Assembly (NCBI GenBank): GCA_943789295.1
Contig: CALSTO010000002.1
Location: forward strand, 186,001-250,000
From: MAG-121220-bin8 sp002700465
GTDB lineage: Bacteria; Bacteroidota; Bacteroidia; Flavobacteriales; Flavobacteriaceae
DNA: 64,000 nucleotides
Reading direction: 5' to 3'
Every line of letters starts with the position of its first letter. Position 1 is the first letter of the stretch. Shown in pieces: positions 25,214-32,957 of this stretch. A model generated the notes under the pieces. It was not told where the DNA came from, did not search any database, and saw nothing but the letters and a program-made list of their open reading frames with translations. The position numbers and the translations under genes are program-made.

Positions 25214-26444
25214 GAATTTTGAATCATATATGGCTAAAAGATTTATAAAATCAAAGCCCTATAAAAATACCGTTTCATCTCCAATAATAAAAATATCAAT
25301 ATTATCAATTGTAATCGGTATTGTGATGATGATTATTTCTATATCATCAAGTGTTGGTTTACAGAAAACTATAGAATCTAAGGTTTCTTCTTTTTTTGGT
25401 CATGTATCAGTGTCAAACTTTGAGAATAACTCTTCTTTTTCATCAATAAACCCTTTGAACAGCGATTTTGATTATACTTTATTAAACACTAACTATAGTA
25501 TTAAATATTTTGATAAAGTAGCTTATAAATCTGCTTTGATTATTAAAAATAATAGTTTTGAAGGGGTTGTTTTAAAAGGAATAGAGGCAGATTTTAATTG
25601 GGAAAATTTTTCAAACTATATTACAAAAGGAAGAGTACCTTCTTTTGAAAAGAATATATCAAATGAGGTGATAATTTCTGAAAATCTATCAAAAAAATTA
25701 TTAATTAATTTAGATGATAAATTTAAAGCTACTTTCTTTAAATCAAATTCAAGATCCGTTCCTAATGAGAGAATTTTTAAGGTTGTAGGAATTTATAGTT
25801 CTGGACTTATTGAATTTGATGAAACGTATTTTTTTGGAGATATAAGGCATATTCAAAAAATGAATAAGTGGAATAATGATGAGTTTGGAAGTGTCGAGAT
25901 ATTTCTAAAAAAATATTCTTACACTAATGATGTTTCTGTTGATTTATATAATCAAACATCAACTGAAACTAGTGTAATGTCAATTAATGAAAAGTTTCCA
26001 GAAATTTTTAATTGGATGTCTTTATTTGACTTTAATGTTTTATTAATAATAATCATTATGATTCTTGTGGGTGGTATCAATATGATTACGGCTCTTTTAG
26101 TTACTGTTTTAGAAAAAACAACAGTTATTGGTATTCTTAAAACTATTGGAGCTTCTAACAAATCAGTTAGATCTATATTTTTAATTAATGGAACTTATTT
26201 AATTGGTTTAGGCTTATTAATTGGAAATTTTATTGGTATTGGATTAATATTCTTTCAGAATCTTACAGGATTTATCAAATTAGATCCTCAAACTTACTAT
26301 GTATCTGAGTTTCCATTTGATTTTAATTTTATATCACTTGTAATTTTGAATTTAGGAGTATTGTTTTTTTGTTTTTTGATGTTAATAATTCCATCCTATA
26401 TTATTACTAGAATCTCTCCCTCTAGTTCAATTAGAACTAAATAA
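25212..26444 (+). CDS. FtsX/LolCE-family ABC transporter permease
   Basis: The 410-residue membrane protein begins MNFESYMAKRFIKSKPYKNTVSSPIIKISILSIV. One transmembrane segment near residues 27-48 is followed by a large periplasmic MacB-like domain, then three segments near 275-300, 325-350 and 375-400. This is the layout of lipoprotein-releasing permeases LolC/LolE. It would work with an ATPase (LolD) that is not in this window. Relatives are common in Bacteroidota. Its ATG overlaps the divergent NamZ start. Confidence 0.9.
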   Translation: MNFESYMAKRFIKSKPYKNTVSSPIIKISILSIVIGIVMMIISISSSVGLQKTIESKVSSFFGHVSVSNFENNSSFSSINPLNSDFDYTLLNTNYSIKYFDKVAYKSALIIKNNSFEGVVLKGIEADFNWENFSNYITKGRVPSFEKNISNEVIISENLSKKLLINLDDKFKATFFKSNSRSVPNERIFKVVGIYSSGLIEFDETYFFGDIRHIQKMNKWNNDEFGSVEIFLKKYSYTNDVSVDLYNQTSTETSVMSINEKFPEIFNWMSLFDFNVLLIIIIMILVGGINMITALLVTVLEKTTVIGILKTIGASNKSVRSIFLINGTYLIGLGLLIGNFIGIGLIFFQNLTGFIKLDPQTYYVSEFPFDFNFISLVILNLGVLFFCFLMLIIPSYIITRISPSSSIRTK

Positions 26445-26450
26445 AGAAAT

Positions 26451-26464
26451 TTACATTAATGTAA
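26451..26464. promoter_or_regulatory. Palindrome over the -33 position of the cysteine-synthase-like promoter
   Basis: TTACATTAATGTAA is a perfect 14-bp inverted repeat. It lies 16 bases upstream of the predicted -7 element at 26481-26488 and covers the place where the -33 contact would be (26459-26461). TTACAT recurs at 26480-26485. The site could bind a dimeric repressor or activator; no regulator is known. Confidence 0.4.
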
Positions 26465-26480
26465 TAAGCATGTATATTAT

Positions 26481-26488
26481 TACATTTG
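26481..26488 (+). promoter_or_regulatory. Predicted -7 promoter element of the cysteine-synthase-like gene
   Basis: TACATTTG matches TAnnTTTG exactly and ends nine bases before the ATG at 26498, giving a very short or absent leader. Confidence 0.5.
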
Positions 26489-26497
26489 CAAAGCTTT

Positions 26498-27481
26498 ATG
26501 AATTATTATAAAAACATTTTAGAAACAATTGGGAATACCCCTCTTATTAAATTAAATAATTTAACAAAGAATATAGATGCTCTAGTTTTGGCAAAAGTTG
26601 AGTTCTTTAACCCTGGTAGTTCAATTAAAGATAGAATGGCTTTAAAAATGATTGAAGACGCTGAAAATGATGGTCGTTTGAAACCTGGATATACTATTGT
26701 TGAGGGAACCTCTGGGAATACAGGCATGGGCTTAGCATTAGCTGCTATAGTTAAAGGATATAAATTAATATGTGTCTCAACGGATAAACAATCAAAAGAA
26801 AAATTTGATGTTTTAAAAGCTGTGGGAGCTAAAGTTGTTGTTTGTCCAACGAACGTAAAGCCTGAAGATCCAAAATCTTACTATTCAACTGCAAAAAGAA
26901 TCGGAGAAGAAACGCCTAATTCTTGGTATGTTAATCAATATGATAATCCTTCAAATTCACTTGCCCATTATGAGACTACAGGACCTGAAATATGGGACCA
27001 AACAGATGGTAAAATAACACATTTTGTAGTTGGAGTTGGTACTGGTGGAACAATTTCTGGTGTAGCGAAATTTTTAAAAGAAAAAAATCCACAAATTAAA
27101 ATTTGGGGAATTGATACATACGGATCTGTTTTTAAAAAATATCATGAAACTGGAATTTTTGATCAAAATGAAATATACCCTTACATTACAGAGGGAATAG
27201 GTGAGGATATTTTACCTAAAAATGTAAATTTTGATTTAATAGATGGATTTGAAAAAGTAACTGATGAAGATGCTGCAATTTATACTAGAAAATTAGCTAA
27301 ACAAGAAGGTATTTTTGCTGGTAACTCATGTGGAGCAGCTGTTAAAGGTGTCCTTCAATTAAAACATAATTTTAAAAAAAATGATGTTGTTGTAGTTTTA
27401 CTTCATGATTCAGGAAGTCGATATATAGGAAAAATATATAATGATGAATGGATGAAAAAAAATGGTTTTAGCTTAGATTAA
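26498..27481 (+). CDS. Cysteine synthase/cystathionine beta-synthase-type PLP enzyme
   Basis: The frame opens at a TTG inside the promoter element, so I choose the ATG at 26498 (327 residues). It is a fold-type II PLP enzyme: KVEFFNPGSSIKDRMA holds the PLP lysine, EGTSGNTGMGLALAA the substrate loop, GVGTGGTISGVAKFLKEK the phosphate-binding loop, and GIFAGNSCGAA follows. The sequence resembles cystathionine beta-synthase catalytic domains (without CBS modules) and O-acetylserine sulfhydrylases; both activities remain possible. Its stop overlaps the next gene's start by one base (TAATG). Confidence 0.9.
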   Translation: MNYYKNILETIGNTPLIKLNNLTKNIDALVLAKVEFFNPGSSIKDRMALKMIEDAENDGRLKPGYTIVEGTSGNTGMGLALAAIVKGYKLICVSTDKQSKEKFDVLKAVGAKVVVCPTNVKPEDPKSYYSTAKRIGEETPNSWYVNQYDNPSNSLAHYETTGPEIWDQTDGKITHFVVGVGTGGTISGVAKFLKEKNPQIKIWGIDTYGSVFKKYHETGIFDQNEIYPYITEGIGEDILPKNVNFDLIDGFEKVTDEDAAIYTRKLAKQEGIFAGNSCGAAVKGVLQLKHNFKKNDVVVVLLHDSGSRYIGKIYNDEWMKKNGFSLD

Positions 27482-28599
27482 TGAATGATTTTATTATTAA
27501 TAATTGCTCAAATAAATTAGATAATAATCTTTCACATTCAATACTCAAAAATAGCAACTCTTATAAATTTCACACCAAGCAACATTACTACAATAAGACC
27601 CCACTTGTTCAACTAAATTCTTTATCTAATCATTTATGCCTGAATAACATCCATATTAAAGATGAATCAAATAGATTTGATTTAGATGCTTTTAAAGTTT
27701 TGGGTTCAACTTACGCACTTTATGAGATTTTAATAAAAAACTCTAACATTGATGTATTTTGTACGGCAACAGATGGTAATCATGGGAAAGGCTTAGCGTG
27801 GGCTGCTCAACAATTCAATAAAAAAGTAATTATTTTTGTACCAAGAGATACGTCAAAAAATAGAATTAAGGCTATTAAATCTTATAATGCGATTGTATAT
27901 CAGCTTGATTTAAATTATGAAGAAACCTGTTTGTATGCATCTAACAAATGTGATGAAAATGGCTGGCAGTTGGTTCAAGATGCCTCATGGGAAAATTATG
28001 AAGAAATTCCATCTCTAATTATGTCTGGTTATTTAACTCATTTTAAGGAAATTGAGTTCCCAACTAATAGTAATTTTAAATCTAAATTTGATATAATTTT
28101 TTTACAATGTGGAGTTGGAAGTTGGGCTGCTTCTTGTATATGGTATTATTTAAATCATTACAAGGAACATCGTCCAAAAATAGTTTTAGTTGAGCCTGAA
28201 GAATCGTGTGGTGTTTTTGAATCTTTTAAAAATGGTGATAGGATGACTCCCAATACTTCATTTAATACTATTATGGCTGGTTTGAACTGTGGAATTCCTT
28301 CCCAAAACGCTTGGGAAATTATTAAGATTGGATGTGATGCTGTTATTAAAATATCTGATGAAGAAGTTAAGAAAGCGATGAGACAATTATATAATCCAAT
28401 CGGAAATGATATAAAAATAATTTCAGGGGAATCTGGTGCAGCTGGTTTAGCTGGATTAATTAAAGTTTTAGACTTTGAAAAATCTAATGATTTAAAAAAA
28501 CATCTTAATTTAAATCAAGATTCAAAAATTCTTTTGTTTAATACTGAGGGTGCTACAGACCCAGATAATTTTAATAAAATTGTATCAAAATTTAATTAA
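27481..28599 (+). CDS. dpaL: Diaminopropionate ammonia-lyase-like PLP enzyme
   Basis: This 372-residue fold-type II PLP enzyme shows KDESNRFDLDAFKVLGSTYA (PLP lysine), TATDGNHGKGLAWAAQ and QCGVGSWAAS, with EGATDPDNF at the end. These features fit diaminopropionate ammonia-lyase (DpaL/YgeX), which degrades 2,3-diaminopropionate to pyruvate and ammonia. The assignment to a specific substrate is tentative; threonine dehydratase-type activity is the alternative. It is translationally coupled to the cysteine-synthase-like gene. Its end overlaps a convergent peptidase gene by eight bases (TTAATTAA). Confidence 0.78.
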   Translation: MNDFIINNCSNKLDNNLSHSILKNSNSYKFHTKQHYYNKTPLVQLNSLSNHLCLNNIHIKDESNRFDLDAFKVLGSTYALYEILIKNSNIDVFCTATDGNHGKGLAWAAQQFNKKVIIFVPRDTSKNRIKAIKSYNAIVYQLDLNYEETCLYASNKCDENGWQLVQDASWENYEEIPSLIMSGYLTHFKEIEFPTNSNFKSKFDIIFLQCGVGSWAASCIWYYLNHYKEHRPKIVLVEPEESCGVFESFKNGDRMTPNTSFNTIMAGLNCGIPSQNAWEIIKIGCDAVIKISDEEVKKAMRQLYNPIGNDIKIISGESGAAGLAGLIKVLDFEKSNDLKKHLNLNQDSKILLFNTEGATDPDNFNKIVSKFN

Positions 28600-29926
28600 A
28601 TACATCTTTTGGAAATACTATGATACTTTCTTGATTATTAGTGCCAACGCTGGAAACTCCAAATAAAAAATTATCTATAACTATTCCATTTAAAGTAAAT
28701 TCATTAGTATCACCAACAAACCTGCTGTTTTCCCAATAAGCTGAGGTGGTTTTTCTCCAATATATTTTATAACCTAATATTTTAGAGTTTTTTGGGTTTT
28801 CCCATTTAAGTTTAGTAGAAGGTTTTACTGCTCCTCCAATTTTTACATTTTTTGGTTCTTCAGGACTCCAACCTAAGCTTGCTAAATTTATTGCATTTAC
28901 TGCTGTTAATTTTTTTGCATATTTGAAATTAACTCCAGAAATAACATCACCATATTCAATACCATTTTCAGTTCTAATATCTTGATGTTGTCTATTGTAA
29001 TTTTCGTGAGCCTCCATTATTCTCACTCCAGCATATCCTAAATCATTAAATGGTCTGTGATGACCCCCTCTTCCAAATCTATCTAATCTGTATATCATCA
29101 TTGGATTCATTTCTGGCATATACTTACGAACAGTGTTATGAATATATCTTGCTAGTTGTCTTGAATTTCCATCAACTTCTCCACCATAAAACCTTCTTCT
29201 TTTAATAGAAACTTCTGATTCATTAGCTGGAGTGGGTTCAGAGAATATTCTAAAACTTAAATTATCAATTACTCCGTCTACACCTTCAATATTTCCAATC
29301 ATATCATTATTTAATATTCCAATAATTTCCCAATTATTTTTTTTAGCGTAATTAGCTAATCCAGCACCCCCATATAGACCTTGTTCTTCTCCAGATAACC
29401 CTACGTATATAATACTATTATCAAATTTATACTTACTTAATACTCTTGCTGCTTCAATTACCCCAGCCATTCCGGAGGCATTATCATTTGCACCAGGTGA
29501 GAGTGAGGTGTAGTTGTTAGGATCACTGACTCTACTATCAATATCACCACTCATAATTATGTATCTGTTAGGATTTACTAATCCTCTTTGAATAGCAATT
29601 ACATTATTAATCCAAACATCTTTGATTAACCTTCTTTTGTTTTTTATAAAATAATTTTTTTGATAAAAAACCTCTAAGCAATTATTGCAATTTGAGGAAA
29701 TATCTTTAAAAGACTTCTTTATCCATCTTCTTGCTGCGCCAATTCCAGTTGTAATTGATAAAGTGTCACTTAATGTGTGCCTTGTTCCAAATGACACTAG
29801 TTTTTTAATATCACTTTCAATTCTATTTTCGGAAATTGAATCGATAATATTGTAATAATTTTCTTCGCTTTGCGAATAACACAATGAGGTAAAAATTAAA
29901 ATAGGTATGATTTTGAAATAATTCAT
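28592..29926 (-). CDS. Secreted M28-family metallopeptidase
   Basis: A 444-residue protein with a signal peptide (MNYFKIIPILIFTSLCYSQ). The catalytic domain shows SPGANDNASGMAGVIEAARVL (aspartate ligand), VGLSGEEQGLYGG (glutamates), LNNDMIGN and EAHENYNRQHQD. The first ligand, usually the histidine of an H-x-D motif, appears as aspartate (MSGDIDSR). The last 90 residues look like a fibronectin-type III domain (PSTKLKWENPKNSKILGYKIYWR). It is probably an aminopeptidase acting outside the cytoplasm. Confidence 0.87.
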   Translation of the reverse strand: MNYFKIIPILIFTSLCYSQSEENYYNIIDSISENRIESDIKKLVSFGTRHTLSDTLSITTGIGAARRWIKKSFKDISSNCNNCLEVFYQKNYFIKNKRRLIKDVWINNVIAIQRGLVNPNRYIIMSGDIDSRVSDPNNYTSLSPGANDNASGMAGVIEAARVLSKYKFDNSIIYVGLSGEEQGLYGGAGLANYAKKNNWEIIGILNNDMIGNIEGVDGVIDNLSFRIFSEPTPANESEVSIKRRRFYGGEVDGNSRQLARYIHNTVRKYMPEMNPMMIYRLDRFGRGGHHRPFNDLGYAGVRIMEAHENYNRQHQDIRTENGIEYGDVISGVNFKYAKKLTAVNAINLASLGWSPEEPKNVKIGGAVKPSTKLKWENPKNSKILGYKIYWRKTTSAYWENSRFVGDTNEFTLNGIVIDNFLFGVSSVGTNNQESIIVFPKDVFN

Positions 29927-29957
29927 ACCTAAATTTAATATAAAAACTTTTAATTTA

Positions 29958-31760
29958 TTAAAAACAATATTTGTTTTCTTCTTTTAGTTTGTCTGCAATA
30001 CTATTCTTTAATTTAATAACGTTTGGATATTCGTAATATTTTGTAAATCTTTTTAGCCCCATCAATAATCCTTTTTGTTCATCTCCTGAAGCAAAAGATA
30101 CTATCACTTCTTTTCCTTTTGATTGTATAATATCCACAGCTTTATATAGATATAACTGAGTCATAGCAATTTGGTTAGTTTGAGTTTCTGTTCCAAGTCT
30201 ATTACAATTTTTTTCAGTTCTTAGAAGCGCAGACTCTGTCATGTATATTTCAATTAGTATATCTGAAACTGCTAACAACATTTGTTGATGCTCTTCAAGT
30301 TTTTCTCCGAATTTTTTTATTCCAGCTCCAGCTAACATTAAAAACACCTTTTTAAGATTTTTTAATATTAATTTTTCTTGAGCAAATAGTTTAGTTAAAT
30401 CAGGCACTTCAAATGATGGAATTCCCATCAATTCATCAGCTACTTTAGTAGCAGGATTGATAAAATCAATATGACCTTTCATTGCTTTTTTGATTAGCAT
30501 TCCAACGCTTAACATTCTATTTATTTCATTAGTACCCTCATATATTCTACCGATTCTACAATCTCTCCATGCACCTTCCATTGGGGTTTCTGCTGAAAAG
30601 CCCATCCCACCGAACACTTGAATACCTTCATCAGCAATATTCTGCATATCTTCACTTATAGCTACTTTTAACAGTGAACATTCTATAGCGTACTCTTCTA
30701 CACCTTTAAGCTCTGATTCCTGAAAGCTATTACCACTTTCATGTCTAATCTTAATTCGATCCTCAATATCCTTAGCAGCTCTGTATGTTGCTGATTCACC
30801 AACGTAAGTATCTGTGGCCATTGTAGCAATTTTTTCTTTTATGGCTTCAAAATCAATAATTTTTGTATTAAATTGAATTCTTTCGCTTGCATATTGCACA
30901 GCATATGATGTCACTCTTTTTTGCGCATCTAAGCAAGCTGCTGCTAATTTTATTCTACCTACATTTAAAGAGTTTACTGCTATTTTAAAACCACTTCCTC
31001 TTTCTGAAAGCATATTTTCAACTGGTACTTTTGTTTCATTGAAAAATACTTGTCTTGTTGAAGATGAATGTATACCTAGTTTTTTTTCCTCATCACCCAA
31101 CGTAATTCCATTATTAGATTCGTTAGGTACTATAAAACCTGTTATGTTCTTGTCATCATCAATTCTTGCAAAAACAATGAACAATTTTGCAAATCCAGCA
31201 TTTGAAATCCACATTTTTTGACCTGTAATTTTATAATGAGTTCCATCCTCACTTAAAACTGCTTTTGTTTTTCCACTATTAGCATCTGATCCAGCACTTG
31301 GCTCAGTCAAACAATACGATCCAAATATTTCTCCACTGGCAAGTTGTGGAACAAACTTTTTATTTTGTTCTTTATTTCCGTAAAGAACTATTGGCATTGT
31401 TCCAATTCCTGTATGTGCTCCAAATGCTGTTGATAAAGAACCTACAGCTCCTGAAATAGTTTCACATACTAACATTGTTGAAACAAATCCCATTCCCATA
31501 CCTCCATACTCTTCCGGAACTGCTACGCCTAAAAAGCCTAGATCTCCAGCTTTTTTCATAATATCTTCAGTTAATTTATAATCTTTATTTTCAAATCTCT
31601 CACGATGAGGCATAACTTCTTTATCGATAAAATCTGAAACGGCTTGCTTCATCATTAGTTGTTCCTCAGAAAAATCCTCTGGTGAAAAGACATTTTCACA
31701 TTCAGTTTCTTTAATTATAAATTCGCCTCCTCTAGTTATATTTTTTTCATTTGTACTCAT
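29958..31760 (-). CDS. Acyl-CoA dehydrogenase
   Basis: This 600-residue flavoprotein performs the first oxidation of fatty acyl-CoA. It has the FAD-binding segment YCLTEPSAGSDANSGKTKA and KMWISNAGFA. The catalytic-glutamate region is GRIYEGTNEINRM, preceded by QVFGGMGFSAETPMEGAWRD. A C-terminal extension of about 180 residues is typical of the Bacteroidota long form. It is the last gene of the operon marR-fadN-fadA-acyl-CoA dehydrogenase, nine bases after the thiolase. Confidence 0.95.
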   Translation of the reverse strand: MSTNEKNITRGGEFIIKETECENVFSPEDFSEEQLMMKQAVSDFIDKEVMPHRERFENKDYKLTEDIMKKAGDLGFLGVAVPEEYGGMGMGFVSTMLVCETISGAVGSLSTAFGAHTGIGTMPIVLYGNKEQNKKFVPQLASGEIFGSYCLTEPSAGSDANSGKTKAVLSEDGTHYKITGQKMWISNAGFAKLFIVFARIDDDKNITGFIVPNESNNGITLGDEEKKLGIHSSSTRQVFFNETKVPVENMLSERGSGFKIAVNSLNVGRIKLAAACLDAQKRVTSYAVQYASERIQFNTKIIDFEAIKEKIATMATDTYVGESATYRAAKDIEDRIKIRHESGNSFQESELKGVEEYAIECSLLKVAISEDMQNIADEGIQVFGGMGFSAETPMEGAWRDCRIGRIYEGTNEINRMLSVGMLIKKAMKGHIDFINPATKVADELMGIPSFEVPDLTKLFAQEKLILKNLKKVFLMLAGAGIKKFGEKLEEHQQMLLAVSDILIEIYMTESALLRTEKNCNRLGTETQTNQIAMTQLYLYKAVDIIQSKGKEVIVSFASGDEQKGLLMGLKRFTKYYEYPNVIKLKNSIADKLKEENKYCF

Positions 31761-31769
31761 AATAATATT

Positions 31770-32954
31770 TTAATTTAAAAATTCATAAATTCCTGCTGCT
31801 CCTTGCCCTGTTCCAACACACATGGTAACCATTCCATATTTTGATTTTCTATCTCTCATTTCGTTGAATAATTGAACCGATAATTTTGCTCCAGAACATC
31901 CTAGTGGATGACCGAGAGCGATAGCGCCTCCGTTAACATTGATTATTTCAGGATTTAAATTTAACTCCCTTATTACTGCTAATGATTGAGATGAAAAAGC
32001 TTCATTTAGTTCGATTAGTTCAATATCATCAATTTTCATTTTAGCTTGATTTAAAACTTTTGGAATAGCTTTAACTGGGCCTATACCCATTATTTTTGGA
32101 GGTACACCAGCAACTGCATAGTTAACAAGTCTAGCAATTGGTTCAACATTTAATTCTTTAACCATTTTTTCACTCATTATTAAAACAAATGCTGCACCGT
32201 CACTCATTTGAGAAGAGTTTCCTGCTGTTACACTACCATTCATGGTAAAAACTGGTCTAAGTTTATTTAAAACCTTAAGATTTGTATCTTTTCTAGGTCC
32301 TTCATCAGTATCAACAATATATTCTCTAAATGCCTTTTTGCCATTTTCATCAAGATATGTTTCCTTAACTTTTATTGGAACTATTTGAGATTTGAATTTA
32401 CCATTTGAAATAGCATCTACTGCTTTTAAATGAGAATTTAATGCGAACTCATCTTGATCTTCTCTATTAACATTAAATTGTTGGGCAACTTGCTCAGCAG
32501 TTAAACCCATTCCCCAATAATAATCTTCTTTACCCTGTTGGGCAATAGCATAGTCAGGTACAGGTTTGTATCCTCCCATAGGGATAAAGCTCATGCTTTC
32601 AACTCCTCCAGCTATTATACATTCAGCCATTCCAGATTTAATTTTTGCAGACGCCATTGCTATAGTTTCTAAGCCTGATGCACAATACCTATTAACCGTA
32701 ACACCAGGAACATCTTCAACTTTTAATCCCATTAAAGAAATTACTCTACCTATATTTAGACCTTGTTCTGCTTCAGGTGTTGCATTTCCAACTATTACAT
32801 CATCAATTCTAGTTTTATCAAGTTCAGGAATTTCGCCCATCATATGATTTATTGTTTCTGACGCGAGTTCATCAGGTCTTTTGAATCTAAATAATCCTTT
32901 TGGCGCTTTTCCAACAGCTGTTCTATAAGCTTTAACTATATATGCTTCTTTCAT
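31770..32954 (-). CDS. fadA: Acetyl-CoA C-acyltransferase (3-ketoacyl-CoA thiolase)
   Basis: At 394 residues this is a normal thiolase that cleaves 3-ketoacyl-CoA with CoA. The nucleophilic cysteine is in VNRYCASGLETIAMA (near residue 88), the catalytic histidine in GGAIALGHPLGCSGAK, and the second cysteine in MCVGTGQGAAG. It lies three bases after the FadN-type gene, so the two beta-oxidation proteins are probably co-translated. The start MKEAYIVKAYRTAVGK is the family's usual N-terminus. Confidence 0.96.
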   Translation of the reverse strand: MKEAYIVKAYRTAVGKAPKGLFRFKRPDELASETINHMMGEIPELDKTRIDDVIVGNATPEAEQGLNIGRVISLMGLKVEDVPGVTVNRYCASGLETIAMASAKIKSGMAECIIAGGVESMSFIPMGGYKPVPDYAIAQQGKEDYYWGMGLTAEQVAQQFNVNREDQDEFALNSHLKAVDAISNGKFKSQIVPIKVKETYLDENGKKAFREYIVDTDEGPRKDTNLKVLNKLRPVFTMNGSVTAGNSSQMSDGAAFVLIMSEKMVKELNVEPIARLVNYAVAGVPPKIMGIGPVKAIPKVLNQAKMKIDDIELIELNEAFSSQSLAVIRELNLNPEIINVNGGAIALGHPLGCSGAKLSVQLFNEMRDRKSKYGMVTMCVGTGQGAAGIYEFLN

Positions 32955-32957
32955 AAT

